Of a DNA stretch of 64,000 bases, positions 9,779 through 18,918 are shown piece after piece; position 1 is the stretch's first letter; every line of letters starts with the position of its first letter. The notes below the pieces were generated by a model. That model did no database searches and had not been told where the DNA came from. It saw only the letters and a program-made list of their open reading frames with translations. This stretch comes from Gluconobacter cerinus (GTDB lineage Bacteria > Pseudomonadota > Alphaproteobacteria > Acetobacterales > Acetobacteraceae): positions 558,001-622,000 of the forward strand of contig NZ_BEWM01000001.1 in the NCBI RefSeq assembly GCF_002723935.1, read 5' to 3'. Both the position numbers and the translations under genes were made by a program.

Positions 9779-11065
9779 ATGACGGATGCTCTCGCTCGCT
9801 CCGCCCCGAACACGTCTTCCCGCAACTCTCTCAAGGCTTTGCTACCTTTCTGGCAGGTGACGTTCGCGTCCTTTCTGGGATGGTTTCTGGACGCTTTTGA
9901 CCAGACATCCCTGATGTTCACACTGCCGGACATCGCTCATGATTTCAGCTGCACCATTGGCACACTGGGGATGGTTCTGACGGCCCAGTCCCTTGGACGC
10001 GCCATAGGCAACACAAGCTGGGGCTGGCTCGCGGACCGTTACGGCCGTCGTCTGGCCTTTATGCTCGGCGTGGTCTGGTTCGGTGTCTTTTCTGCCATGA
10101 CGGGCCTGTCCCACAGTCTTCTCATGCTGGGCATTGTCCAGTTCCTGTTCGGCATCGGCTTTGGTGGCGAATGGACCGCCTCTGCAGCCCTGCTGATGGA
10201 AAGTGTTCCCGCCTGGACACGCCCGATGGCATCTGCGCTCATGATGTCAGGTTATGAAGTCGGATATTTTGCAGCAGCCGGAGCACAGGCTCTGATCCTG
10301 CCGCATTATGGCTGGCGCGTGCTGTTCTTCATCGGACTGGCGCCTGCCCTTCTGGCGATTTTCATTCGTCTTGGGGTCAAGGAAAGCCCGGTCTGGCTGC
10401 GGAACCGGGCAGACCGCGCGGCCGGTCAGGCCAAAACGCCGACACAGCCTCTTCCCAAGGTAAAATTCCGCCTGAACGGAGCGGCCCTACAGGCGATTGC
10501 CTTCATGGCGTTTCTGGAATTTCAGAAAGCGGCCATTTACACATTTTACCCGACGATCCTGCGTGGCAGCCACCACCTGACACCACAGGACATCTTCATT
10601 CCCATTACCCTCTACTGCATCGGATCGTTCGCTGGAAAAATCCTGTGTGGCTGGCTGGCAGAACGATGGGGTGACCTGAAGGTCATGCTTGGGGCGATTG
10701 CAATTGTCGTTCTGACAATCTGGCCGTTCCTGAGCGCTCCGTCCTGGAGCATGCTGCTGACGGCAGCTTTCGTTATGGGTGCTGCTGCGTCTGGTATCTT
10801 CGCCCTCGTGCCGCATTATCTGGCAAAATGCTTCCCTTCCGAGACACGTAGCTTCGGCATGGGGCTGGGTTACGCGCTAGGGTCTATTGGGCAGGGCATT
10901 GCCGGATGGCTGATTCCGGGAATTGGCCGGACACCGATCACACTCCCGCTCACTGCGGAAGCCTTCGTGGTCGGGTCCAGTGCCGTCACGGCCGGTATCG
11001 CCCTGCTTCAGCCAAAGCACCTTCCGGGCGAAACCATGGAAGGCGACGAAGAAGCAGCCTCTTAA
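9779..11065 (+). CDS. MFS transporter (organic acid/sugar type)
   Basis: From the ATG at 9779 the product has 428 residues with about twelve hydrophobic segments, an MFS inner-membrane carrier. Visible features are LGWFLDAFDQTSLMF in the first helix, the GWLADRYGRR loop between helices 2 and 3, and GFGGEWTASAALLMESVP in helix 5, which resemble proton-coupled organic-acid and sialic-acid-type carriers. The frame is open to a GTG at 9629, but the extra 50 residues have no resemblance to the family, and AGGA lies eight bases before the ATG at 9779, so that start is preferred. It converges with the FAD protein gene, sharing four bases at the stops. The substrate is not determinable. Confidence 0.87.
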   Translation: MTDALARSAPNTSSRNSLKALLPFWQVTFASFLGWFLDAFDQTSLMFTLPDIAHDFSCTIGTLGMVLTAQSLGRAIGNTSWGWLADRYGRRLAFMLGVVWFGVFSAMTGLSHSLLMLGIVQFLFGIGFGGEWTASAALLMESVPAWTRPMASALMMSGYEVGYFAAAGAQALILPHYGWRVLFFIGLAPALLAIFIRLGVKESPVWLRNRADRAAGQAKTPTQPLPKVKFRLNGAALQAIAFMAFLEFQKAAIYTFYPTILRGSHHLTPQDIFIPITLYCIGSFAGKILCGWLAERWGDLKVMLGAIAIVVLTIWPFLSAPSWSMLLTAAFVMGAAASGIFALVPHYLAKCFPSETRSFGMGLGYALGSIGQGIAGWLIPGIGRTPITLPLTAEAFVVGSSAVTAGIALLQPKHLPGETMEGDEEAAS

Positions 11066-12669
11066 AGAGAGGCTGCCAGCCACTCGGCGGTACGGATTCC
11101 ATCTATGCCGGCGGACAGAATACCGCCGGCATATCCTGCCCCTTCTCCCGCAGGGAAAAGCCCACGCAATGTTGGGCTCTGGCCATCACGGTCTCGCTGA
11201 AGCCGGATAGGGGAAGACGTACGGGTTTCCACTCCCGTCATGACAGCATCATCCATCGAGAAGCCCTTTAACTTGCGCTCAAAACGCGGCAAAGCTTCAC
11301 GAATGGCGTCCGAAACAAAATCCGGCAGGCAGAGCGTCAGATCAGTCGGTGTCACACCTGGCTGGTAGGACGGCACGACGTCCCCCAGCGTTGTGGAAGG
11401 GCGACCGGCCAGAAAATCCCCGACGCGCTGGGCAGGCGCACGGTAATCGCCGCCACCGGCCACAAACGCCGCCTTTTCCCATTTCCGCTGAAGTTCGACA
11501 CCGGCCAGAACATCGTTCGGAAAGTCCTTTTCCGGCGTCACTTCAACGACAATTCCACTGTTCGCATTCCGCTCGGCACGGGAATACTGGCTCATGCCAT
11601 TGGTCACGACCTGTCCGATTTCAGACGTCGCCGCCACGACCTGTCCGCCCGGGCACATGCAGAACGAATACACAGCCCGGCCATTCGACGCGTGATGAAC
11701 CAGCTTGTAATCAGCGGCACCCAGCAGATCGTTCCCGGCGTATGAGCCGAAACGGGCTGTATCAATGACAGACTGGGGGTGTTCGATCCGCACACCTATA
11801 GAGAACGGCTTGGCATCCATGGCGACATTCGCATCACGGAGCATTTCGAAGGTGTCGCGTGCGGAATGCCCAACGGCCAGGATAACGCGCTCGGCAGGCA
11901 GGGTCTCTCCCGTTGAAAGGCGCAGGCCTCGCAAACGGCGTTCCGTTCCCTCACCCTCCATGTCAAAGCCATCGACGCGCGTCTCAAACCGGTACTCGCC
12001 GCCGAGACGCTCGATTTCCTCACGGATGAACATCACCATCGTGACCAGTCGGAAGGTCCCGATATGGGGCTTGGAGACGTATAGGATCTCTTCCGGCGCA
12101 CCCGCCCGAACAAACTCTTCAATGACACGTCGGCCCAGATTGCGAGGGTCGGACACGCCAGAGTAGAGCTTGCCATCAGAGAACGTCCCGGCTCCGCCTT
12201 CCCCAAACTGGACATTGCTCTCGGGCGTCAGAACAGATTTCCGCCACAGGGCAAACGTATCAACAGTTCGGGCGCGAACCTCTTTGCCACGCTCGATGAT
12301 GATAGGCTTGAGACCAGCCTGTGCGAGCGTCAGCGCCGCCATGATTCCGCAAGGGCCTGCCCCGATAACCACAGGGCGCGGCATCCCCTCGGGCAACGTT
12401 GCTTGGGGAAGATGATAGGTTGTGTCAGGCGTGGAGCGAACATGCTGGTCTGCTTCGTGGGCCGCAAGGACAGACGCTTCGTCCGTCACGTCACAGTCGA
12501 TGCTGTACACCAGAACGATGTGACCGCGCTTGCGGGCATCGTAGCCGCGGCGGGCGATCTTGAAACTTTTCAGGGCCTCGGACGGGATATTGAGGCGCGT
12601 CAGCACTGCCTCCCGGAGCGCCTCTTCCGAGTGCTCCAGCGGCAGGCGCAGTTCTGTCAGGCGAATCAT
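11062..12669 (-). CDS. FAD-dependent oxidoreductase of the COG2509 type
   Basis: The product has 535 residues. An N-terminal domain of about 95 residues (LEHSEEALREAVLTRLNI) precedes a Rossmann FAD-binding motif, PVVIGAGPCGIMAALTLAQAG, at about residues 99-119, then ESNVQFGEGGAGTFSDGKL, which is diagnostic for this family of uncharacterised dehydrogenases. The C-terminus has a second nucleotide-fold element, GLFPAGEGAGYAGGILSAGIDG. The reaction catalysed is unknown. The start ATG overlaps the stop of the upstream UPF0114 gene by four bases (12666-12669), so both are probably translated together. Confidence 0.87.
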   Translation of the reverse strand: MIRLTELRLPLEHSEEALREAVLTRLNIPSEALKSFKIARRGYDARKRGHIVLVYSIDCDVTDEASVLAAHEADQHVRSTPDTTYHLPQATLPEGMPRPVVIGAGPCGIMAALTLAQAGLKPIIIERGKEVRARTVDTFALWRKSVLTPESNVQFGEGGAGTFSDGKLYSGVSDPRNLGRRVIEEFVRAGAPEEILYVSKPHIGTFRLVTMVMFIREEIERLGGEYRFETRVDGFDMEGEGTERRLRGLRLSTGETLPAERVILAVGHSARDTFEMLRDANVAMDAKPFSIGVRIEHPQSVIDTARFGSYAGNDLLGAADYKLVHHASNGRAVYSFCMCPGGQVVAATSEIGQVVTNGMSQYSRAERNANSGIVVEVTPEKDFPNDVLAGVELQRKWEKAAFVAGGGDYRAPAQRVGDFLAGRPSTTLGDVVPSYQPGVTPTDLTLCLPDFVSDAIREALPRFERKLKGFSMDDAVMTGVETRTSSPIRLQRDRDGQSPTLRGLFPAGEGAGYAGGILSAGIDGIRTAEWLAASL

Positions 12670-13283
12670 GCGTCGTGCTTTTCTTTGTGCTGGGCGGCGT
12701 CAGGCTGCGGATCGGCGTGATGCGTATCCGGCGAACCTTCCATGATGCGATCCATGACGGCCATCAGAACACCGGACACAACGAAGGCCAGATGAATCCC
12801 CACGCTCCATTCCAGAGCGCGCGTGGAGGTGTCATCCACACGAATGAAATCAGCCAGAACATGGATGGCAGACATGGCGACAATGGACGCCATGAGCTTG
12901 ATCTTGATATCCCCGAACGTCACGTGACCAATCCAGGACGGATAATCTTCGTGCTGACGGATATCGAGACGGGAAACAAAGTTCTCGTAGCCCGAGAACA
13001 TGACGATCAGCAGCAGGTTCGCCAGCAGGACCAGATCGATCAGATCCAGCACACCAACGAAAACGTCATCGAAATCCAGGCCGGTTGCCTTGAGAACAAG
13101 GCCCAGAAGCTGCTGGAAGAACTTGAAGGCCACCAGCAGCAGCCCGATGGTCAGGCCGAAATAAAGCGGTGCGGCAATCCAGCGGGTTGCGAAGAAGGCA
13201 CGTTCCATGACGTGTTCTGCGCGTCGCGAGGACAAGGGATTGCTGCCAGGTTTCTGGCCCTGTGGGGAAGAAGGAGTCGTCAT
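12666..13283 (-). CDS. UPF0114 (YqhA/TIGR00645) membrane protein
   Basis: The 204-residue product has three or four hydrophobic segments (around residues 40-70, 75-100, 130-150 and 160-180 counted from the ATG at 13283) and the conserved YENFVSRLDI and FGDIKIKLMASIVAMSAIHVL stretches of the UPF0114 family of inner-membrane proteins. The C-terminal tail is polar and His-rich. An alternative TTG start lies 36 bases upstream; the ATG at 13283 has an AGAAGGA ribosome site and is chosen. It is translationally coupled to the COG2509 FAD gene by ATGA. The family has no established role. Confidence 0.85.
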   Translation of the reverse strand: MTTPSSPQGQKPGSNPLSSRRAEHVMERAFFATRWIAAPLYFGLTIGLLLVAFKFFQQLLGLVLKATGLDFDDVFVGVLDLIDLVLLANLLLIVMFSGYENFVSRLDIRQHEDYPSWIGHVTFGDIKIKLMASIVAMSAIHVLADFIRVDDTSTRALEWSVGIHLAFVVSGVLMAVMDRIMEGSPDTHHADPQPDAAQHKEKHDA

Positions 13284-13343
13284 GGTCCTTCTGTACGATT
13301 TTGCGAGCGTTTCCGCCAATGCCTCTTTGCTGCGCCGTATCGA

Positions 13344-13667
13344 TTATCCAACCCGACGCAAGGCAACAGTCTGACCAACGGCGGAACTGGAACCTGACGG
13401 CACGCGTCGTTGCCGGTCCAGATAGCGAAGGCAACTGACACGCAGAAACGACGCCATATTCGGCAGTTCACCACGCAGTTCGAGAATTTCGTCCGAAAGC
13501 TTGGTGATGAGCTGATTGACGGTCATGCCATCTGCCGCCGCGATTTCCGTCAGAATGTCCCAGAACATGTTTTCCAGCCGGATCGTCGTTACGACCCCAT
13601 GAATCCGCAGCGACCGCGTGCGACTTTCATAGAAGATCGGATCGGCACTAACATAGAGGTCACACAT
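13344..13667 (-). CDS. Ribbon-helix-helix domain protein
   Basis: From the ATG at 13667, which follows AGGAGA, the product has 107 residues. Residues about 18-65 (TRSLRIHGVVTTIRLENMFW then DILTEIAAADGMTVNQLI) match the alphaproteobacterial ribbon-helix-helix family, with a beta-strand followed by two helices; such domains bind DNA as dimers. The C-terminal 35 residues are basic and serine-rich. The target is unknown. It lies 60 bases before the UPF0114 gene on the same strand and just after a broken DJ-1-like gene, so it may share a transcript with either. Confidence 0.82.
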   Translation of the reverse strand: MCDLYVSADPIFYESRTRSLRIHGVVTTIRLENMFWDILTEIAAADGMTVNQLITKLSDEILELRGELPNMASFLRVSCLRYLDRQRRVPSGSSSAVGQTVALRRVG

Positions 13668-13693
13668 ATGGGCTCTCCTGACGGAACAAAGGC

Positions 13694-14277
13694 TCAGGCT
13701 TCGATTTTGGTTCCCAGAACCTTCAGGAACTGACCAATCCATGCCGGATGTGCTGGCCACGCTGGCGCTGTTACGAGCTTGCCGTCTGTCACTGCACCGT
13801 CAATTGCGATGGCCTGATAGTCCGCTCCTGCAAGGATCATTTCAGCACGACAGGCCGGATAAGCGGAGACCTTGCGGCCTGAAATGACATTCGCTGCGGC
13901 GAGAAGCTGCGGGCCATGGCAGACAGCGGCAATCGGTTTGTCAGCCGTGACAAAAGCGCGCGGATCAGGTCCAGCACGCTCTCATCGGTGCTAAGCTGCT
14001 CCGGGGCACGGCCGCCGGGAATGACCAGTGCGTCATAGTCTTCCGCTTTTGCGCCTGCATAAGTGGCGTTCAGCGTGAAATTATGACCGCGCTTTTCAGT
14101 GTACGTCTGATGGCCTTCGAAATCGTGGATGGCCGTTGCCACCTGCTCTCCAGCCTTCTTGCCCGGCGACACCACATCAACCTTGTGTCCCACCATCAGC
14201 AGCATCTGAAATGGCACCATGATCTCGTAATCTTCAACGAAATCACCTGCGAGCATGAGAATACGTTTACCGGCCAT
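13694..14277 (-). pseudogene. DJ-1/PfpI family protein gene with a frameshift
   Basis: The 5' part (from the ATG at 14277) encodes [20 protein letters not shown] through [16 protein letters not shown] and [10 protein letters not shown], a DJ-1/PfpI glutamine-amidotransferase-like fold. In the run at about 13951-13960 the frame is lost; read in the neighbouring frame the sequence continues perfectly as [20 protein letters not shown], with the nucleophile cysteine in AVCHG, through to GQFLKVLGTKIEA and a TGA at 13694-13696. The whole stretch is 584 bases, which fits two extra bases or one missing base. The uncorrected frame ends at 13837. It could be a true disruption, a recent mutation, or a sequencing error at a CTTTTG run. 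Intact relatives act as deglycases, proteases or chaperones. Confidence 0.85.
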
Positions 14278-14472
14278 TGGATCATCCTGACAATCAAGGT
14301 TCACAATACTGCTCCCGTCTTACCGCATTCAGGAAGCGCGTGGGTAATAGGTGGTGACGACATTCCGCTCTGTCACCATGGCCTCCCACTTGCCTGAATA
14401 GGAGAGCTCACGCAGAATTATTATTCCGTTCCGTCATGGCACTCTGGTGCCGTCAGAAGGCCCTGTTCCGTC

Positions 14473-15441
14473 ATGAAGAATGCTGCCGCGATTGAGGTGC
14501 ATGACCTCCGCAAGACATATCAGGTCCGTGATGGCGGCAGTTGGCGTGGCAAAACGCGCGAAATCACGGCTCTGGACGGCATTTCTTTCACCGTCCCCGC
14601 AGGCGAGATTGCCGGTTTCATCGGGCCGAACGGCGCTGGGAAATCTACTGCCATCAAAATTCTGGCGGGTATCCTGCGCCCGACCTCCGGGACCGTCCGC
14701 GTTGGCAACCTGATCCCTTGGGAAAACCGGCTCGCACATGTCGCGCGGATCGGCGTGGTGTTTGGCCAGCGCACGCAGCTCTGGTGGGATCTCTCTGTTG
14801 GGGAGGGACTGGCGCTTCTTCGGGATATTTACAGCGTGGAGCCAGCGCGGTTCCTTCGCAACCGAGAGCGTCTGGCGGATGCGCTGGATCTGCACGGCAT
14901 CATGGATCAGTCCGTCCGGCAGTTGTCTCTTGGCCAGCGCATGCGGGCAGAAATCGCCGCTGCCCTGATCCATGATCCGGATGTGATTATTCTGGATGAA
15001 CCTACGATCGGGCTGGATGCCCCATCCAAGCTAGCGGTACGCGCTTTTGTGCGGGATCTGCGACGCGAACGCGGCACAACGGTGCTTCTGACCACGCATG
15101 ACATGCATGATATCGAAGCACTGGCAGACCGGGTCATCGTCATCGGCCATGGCCGCATTCTTGCAGATAGCCCGTTTGAAGCCCTTCAGGCGACCACTCT
15201 GTCGGAGCGAATTCTGGAAGCAGATTTTACCGGGCCGCTGCCAGACCTACTTCTGCCCGAGGGGGCGACAGAAACAGCGCGTGGCTCTCGCAGCGTGACG
15301 ATCACGTTTGATCCGCAACGCCTGCCCGCGCCTGTGCTTGTGGCGCATCTTTCGACACTGCCGGGCTTGGGTGATCTGCGGATCGGGCGCCCGGCGATTG
15401 AAGAAATTATCACACGCTTCTACGCGGACCACGCATCGTGA
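14473..15441 (+). CDS. ABC transporter ATP-binding protein (COG4586 type)
   Basis: The 322-residue ATPase has Walker A GPNGAGKST near residue 57, the signature LSLGQRMRAE, Walker B VIILDEPTIGLD and a switch histidine in LLTTHDMHD. A C-terminal extension of about 80 residues (residues 240-322) is typical for the DrrA/CcmA-like ATPases of the COG4586 group. It energises export by the two membrane proteins encoded next, whose starts overlap in GTGA and ATGA arrangements. The transported compound is not known; relatives have been tied to drug or lipid export. It begins a three-gene operon that converges with the DUF805 gene. Confidence 0.92.
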   Translation: MKNAAAIEVHDLRKTYQVRDGGSWRGKTREITALDGISFTVPAGEIAGFIGPNGAGKSTAIKILAGILRPTSGTVRVGNLIPWENRLAHVARIGVVFGQRTQLWWDLSVGEGLALLRDIYSVEPARFLRNRERLADALDLHGIMDQSVRQLSLGQRMRAEIAAALIHDPDVIILDEPTIGLDAPSKLAVRAFVRDLRRERGTTVLLTTHDMHDIEALADRVIVIGHGRILADSPFEALQATTLSERILEADFTGPLPDLLLPEGATETARGSRSVTITFDPQRLPAPVLVAHLSTLPGLGDLRIGRPAIEEIITRFYADHAS

Positions 15442-16262
15442 CGATCAAACCCTATGTGACGTCTTTCGTCCTGCAATGGAAAATTGGTCTGCGATATCGT
15501 CTTGCGGTACTGGCGGGGCTTGTGGCGCAGATGTGGTTCGGCGCGATTTCCCTCATGGCCTATGCCGCGGTTTACCATCATGCTCCCGGCGTGGACGCCC
15601 CCATGACGCTGCGTCAGGCCATGACGTATACCTGGATCCAGCAGTCCCTTTTCACCCTGCTTCCTCTCGGCTGCCTCCCCGCCATTGGTGAAGCGGCAAA
15701 GAGCGGAGCAATTGTTTATGACCTGTTGCGCCCCGTCGATCTGTGGAACTGGTGGCTTTCGGCCTCGCTTGCCCGTCTTCTTGGCAACGCCATCCCGCGC
15801 GCAGTCCTTCTTGCCGCTGTCGCAGGGCCACTTGCTGCCCTCGTTGGGCTGAATGGCTGGAGCCTTGCCCCGCCCGCCTCATTATGGGCCGCAATACTGG
15901 CTCTGTGCTCCTTCATCCTTGGTGCTTTCATCTCCGCAAGCATCGTGATGTGGTGGAATATCGTCACGGCCCGAACGTTATCGCCTCTCGGAACGTATGC
16001 TGTCGGCACACCACTGGCTGTTCTGCTCTCAGGAATGCTCCTGCCGCTGCCGCTTTATCCGGACTGGGCGCGTGAGTTGCTCCTGTTCCAGCCTTTTGCC
16101 GGAATTTCTGACATTCCCATCCGGCTTTACATGGGCATGGCCATCCCGGGCGGCGTTCTAACCGCCTTGGGCATTCAATGTTTCTGGCTGGCCGCACTCA
16201 CGCTTGTTGGGCGCTTCTGGATGCATCGCACCATCTCCCGGATGGAGGTTCAGGGCGCATGA
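15438..16262 (+). CDS. ABC-2 type permease subunit (COG4587 type)
   Basis: The 274-residue protein has six hydrophobic segments and the layout of ABC-2 permeases, starting TIKPYVTSFVLQWKIGLRYR, with a short cytoplasmic N-terminus before the first helix. It starts with GTG at 15438, overlapping the ATPase stop by four bases, which indicates translational coupling. It should form a heteromeric membrane pore with the next gene product, driven by the preceding ATPase. Residues YDLLRPVDLWNWW after the second helix correspond to the loop expected to contact the ATPase. Substrate unknown. Confidence 0.87.
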   Translation: MTIKPYVTSFVLQWKIGLRYRLAVLAGLVAQMWFGAISLMAYAAVYHHAPGVDAPMTLRQAMTYTWIQQSLFTLLPLGCLPAIGEAAKSGAIVYDLLRPVDLWNWWLSASLARLLGNAIPRAVLLAAVAGPLAALVGLNGWSLAPPASLWAAILALCSFILGAFISASIVMWWNIVTARTLSPLGTYAVGTPLAVLLSGMLLPLPLYPDWARELLLFQPFAGISDIPIRLYMGMAIPGGVLTALGIQCFWLAALTLVGRFWMHRTISRMEVQGA

Positions 16263-17059
16263 ATGCGTTTTCACTCTACCGGCGCATGGCAGCAGCCTCG
16301 ATCAAGGCACAACTGCGGTATCCCGGAACATTCGCGCTTCAGCTCATTGGAAATTTCGTCACCACCCTGCTGAGCTTCTTCGGAATCTGGAGCCTGTTCC
16401 AGCGGTTTGGCAGCATCGCGGGCTGGGATATTGGCGCCGTGGCCGTTCTATACGGACTGGTAAACGTGTCTTTCGCGATTGCCGAAACCCTTGGCCGCGG
16501 CTTTGAAGTTTTTGGTGGCGAATACGTCAAGACAGGCTCATTCGACCGGCTTCTTCTTCGCCCACGCTCGACACTGGTCCTGCTTCTTGGCCACGAACTG
16601 CGACTTCGCCCGATCGGCCGCTTCCTTCAGGGAGCATTCGTTATGGGAGCAGGTTTCTGGCTCTCGCCACATGTCTCATGGGCGACAGTCTGGCTTTTGC
16701 CCTGGGCAGTGACGGGGGGAGCCGCCATGTTTCTGGGCGTTCTGATTGGGCAGGCCGCCCTGTGCTTCGTAACGGTCGAAGGGCTGGAGGTTGTGAACGT
16801 CCTAACCTATGGCGGCGTGGAAGCAGGACAATATCCGCTTACCATGTTCGCGCGCTGGCTTCGTCGCTTCCTGACATGGGCGCTCCCGCTATCAGCCGTC
16901 TGTTACTATCCGGCTCTGGCCATGCTGAACCATCCTGACCCTTTGGGCATGCCTCTCTGGTTTGGCCTGCTGTCTCCGGGGATGGGCTTTGCGTTCCTCG
17001 GTCTGATGGTTCTGTGCTGGCAAAGAGGCGTAGCCGGATATGTTTCAAGCGGCAGTTAG
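16259..17059 (+). CDS. ABC-2 type permease subunit (COG3694 type)
   Basis: The 266-residue product begins MNAFSLYRRMAAASIKAQLR and has six hydrophobic segments, the family PF06182-like pattern. The GGEYVKTGSFDRLLLRPRS loop is a hallmark of these COG3694 subunits and is presumed to contact the ATPase. The ATG at 16259 overlaps the previous stop by ATGA; the reading frame is open further upstream but those codons lie inside the preceding gene. It ends four bases into the convergent DUF805 gene. Together the three genes encode a complete exporter. Confidence 0.88.
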   Translation: MNAFSLYRRMAAASIKAQLRYPGTFALQLIGNFVTTLLSFFGIWSLFQRFGSIAGWDIGAVAVLYGLVNVSFAIAETLGRGFEVFGGEYVKTGSFDRLLLRPRSTLVLLLGHELRLRPIGRFLQGAFVMGAGFWLSPHVSWATVWLLPWAVTGGAAMFLGVLIGQAALCFVTVEGLEVVNVLTYGGVEAGQYPLTMFARWLRRFLTWALPLSAVCYYPALAMLNHPDPLGMPLWFGLLSPGMGFAFLGLMVLCWQRGVAGYVSSGS

Positions 17060-17649
17060 GGCTGCTTGGCTGGATACCCCCACTTGTTGATGCGATAGTC
17101 AGTGTCGAAGCACATCATGATCCACACCGGAATCATCCCGATCACCGTAAAGTACAGGAGCATCCACCAGCCTGACCGACCGGTATCGTGCAACCTCCTG
17201 ACAGACACACTGAGATCTACAACGAACATGTAGAGGCAGGGCAGAATAAGGAGAAGGTTCAGCAGCCCTGCAATAACACTGCCACTGTGTTTGAGATCAT
17301 CGGAAATCACGGAGATCAGGATCGTCCAGCAGATTTCAACAATCCTGAAGTACCAGTACTCCTTTCGGCGGGAGCGGCCCTGAAAGTCTGTCGCCCGGCG
17401 GAAACAGCTGCGAACGGCGTCAGTGAAAGACATGTCCGCAGCGGGCAAAGACGCAAACTGCCCGGCCTGAATATCCAGAAACACATTGTTGGCCATTGTG
17501 CCCCAGGGCTCGAAATCCACCCGCTGCCCCTTCATGGGCGCCAGAGTGTCCCGCCAGTTCATTTTCGAAAATGCATACCGGACGTCCTGATCATTCAGGA
17601 TCACGCCTTCGCCCGTCTGAACATCAAATCCGAGAACGGTGCCTTTCAT
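17056..17649 (-). CDS. DUF805 membrane protein with an N-terminal cold-shock-like domain
   Basis: The 197-residue protein joins two modules. Residues 1-65 (GTVLGFDVQTGEGVILNDQD through QRVDFEPWGTMANNVF) look like a cold-shock OB-fold, although the RNP aromatic residues are weakly kept. Residues about 80-190 are a DUF805 domain with RSRRKEYWYFRI, VDLSVSVRRLHDTGRSGWW and three hydrophobic segments, an inner-membrane domain. The ATG at 17649 has GGGAGAG five bases upstream; a GTG two codons earlier is possible. It converges with the ABC operon. DUF805 has no firm function; the fusion would place a nucleic-acid-binding-like fold at the membrane surface. Confidence 0.8.
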   Translation of the reverse strand: MKGTVLGFDVQTGEGVILNDQDVRYAFSKMNWRDTLAPMKGQRVDFEPWGTMANNVFLDIQAGQFASLPAADMSFTDAVRSCFRRATDFQGRSRRKEYWYFRIVEICWTILISVISDDLKHSGSVIAGLLNLLLILPCLYMFVVDLSVSVRRLHDTGRSGWWMLLYFTVIGMIPVWIMMCFDTDYRINKWGYPAKQP

Positions 17650-17821
17650 GGACACTCTCCCTGCAAGTCCACCTCTGCTGACATTGCAGGGCTAGGTCTC
17701 CTCTTTGTTACGGAATATAACCGACGCGTCCACCCACAGCGTTGAAAAACCGTGCTCTATCAACATGCGCGCACTGACAATTCTGGACGAGCCAGATCAT
17801 CGCTTGGGTTGATGGAACGAG

Positions 17822-18910
17822 ATGCTATATGATGCGAGACCCCAGCCACAGATTTGCCCGGACATGACACCAGATCACAGCCACACGTGCGCACACGGCC
17901 ATGACCACACCGATCATGACCATTCTCATGCAGATGGGCACGACCATGCCTCTCATGATCACCAGGATCATGACCATGAGGGCTGTGACGGGCACGATCA
18001 TGGGTTTGGTTTTGGACGTCCGCATACGCATGCACCGGCGAATTTCGGCCGTGCGTTCGCCATCGGGATCGTCCTGAACACAATTTATGTTGTGGCCGAA
18101 GCCCTCTGGGGGGTCTGGGCACACTCGCTGTCCCTTCTGGCAGACGCAGGGCACAACCTGTCGGACATTCTGGGCCTTGGCGCAGCATGGCTGGCGGAAA
18201 GCCTGGCCCGCCGTGCACCCACGACACGTTTCACCTATGGCCTGCGTCGTTCCACCATTCTTGCGGCGTTCGTAAATGCGACGGTCCTGCTGCTGGTAAC
18301 GGGTGGGATCATCTGGGAATCCATCGTTCGTCTTTTCGCGAATGCGCCCGTTGAGGGATCAGTCGTCAGTTGGGTCGCGCTCGTCGGAATTGCGGTCAAT
18401 GCGTTTACTGCCCTCCTTTTCATGAAGGGGGCCTCGAACGACCTCAATATCCGTGGCGCGTTCATGCATATGGCGTCTGATGCCATGATGGCCTTTGCCG
18501 TTGTGATTGCAGGACTCCTGATCACATGGACCGGCTTTCAGATCATTGATCCGATCGTCAGCCTGATTGTCTCTGTGTCCATTATTGTCGCGACATGGTC
18601 TCTGCTTAAAGGGTCAGTCTCGCTATCACTGGATGGCGTTCCTGCCGGGATTGTACCAGCCGACGTTCAGGCCGCTCTTCTGGCCGTTCCCGGCGTCAGT
18701 GGACTGCATCACCTGCACATCTGGCCGATGAGCACGACAGAAACAGCTCTTACGGTCCACCTGCTGCGGGATGACACGGCTCAGCAAAGCCCCGAACAGA
18801 TCATCACGCAGGCCACAATCCTCCTGCGTGACAAGTTCAAAATTTCTCACCCCACCTTCCAGATCGAAAGTCCACCAGCGTCCTGCGATCTTCAACAGGT
18901 CTGCTGCTGA
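17822..18910 (+). CDS. CDF family metal exporter with a His-rich N-terminus
   Basis: This 362-residue cation diffusion facilitator resembles CzcD/ZitB zinc exporters. The first 70 residues are dominated by His and Asp (HDHTDHDHSHADGHDHASHD), likely a metal buffer. Six membrane segments follow, with the metal-binding pairs in LADAGHNLSDILG (second helix) and FMHMASDAMMAF (fifth helix), and a C-terminal cytoplasmic domain with GLHHLHIWPM. It should use the proton gradient to move Zn2+ or a similar divalent metal out of the cytosol. An ATG at 17864 is an alternative start that keeps the His-rich tail. A second, different CDF gene starts eight bases after its stop. Confidence 0.92.
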   Translation: MLYDARPQPQICPDMTPDHSHTCAHGHDHTDHDHSHADGHDHASHDHQDHDHEGCDGHDHGFGFGRPHTHAPANFGRAFAIGIVLNTIYVVAEALWGVWAHSLSLLADAGHNLSDILGLGAAWLAESLARRAPTTRFTYGLRRSTILAAFVNATVLLLVTGGIIWESIVRLFANAPVEGSVVSWVALVGIAVNAFTALLFMKGASNDLNIRGAFMHMASDAMMAFAVVIAGLLITWTGFQIIDPIVSLIVSVSIIVATWSLLKGSVSLSLDGVPAGIVPADVQAALLAVPGVSGLHHLHIWPMSTTETALTVHLLRDDTAQQSPEQIITQATILLRDKFKISHPTFQIESPPASCDLQQVCC

Positions 18911-18918
18911 GAGCTTCA

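Noticed and set aside
13837-14304. Treating the 155-codon frame as an intact DJ-1 variant
   Set aside because: Its last 38 residues are out of frame with the conserved continuation of the domain, so the frameshift explanation is better.
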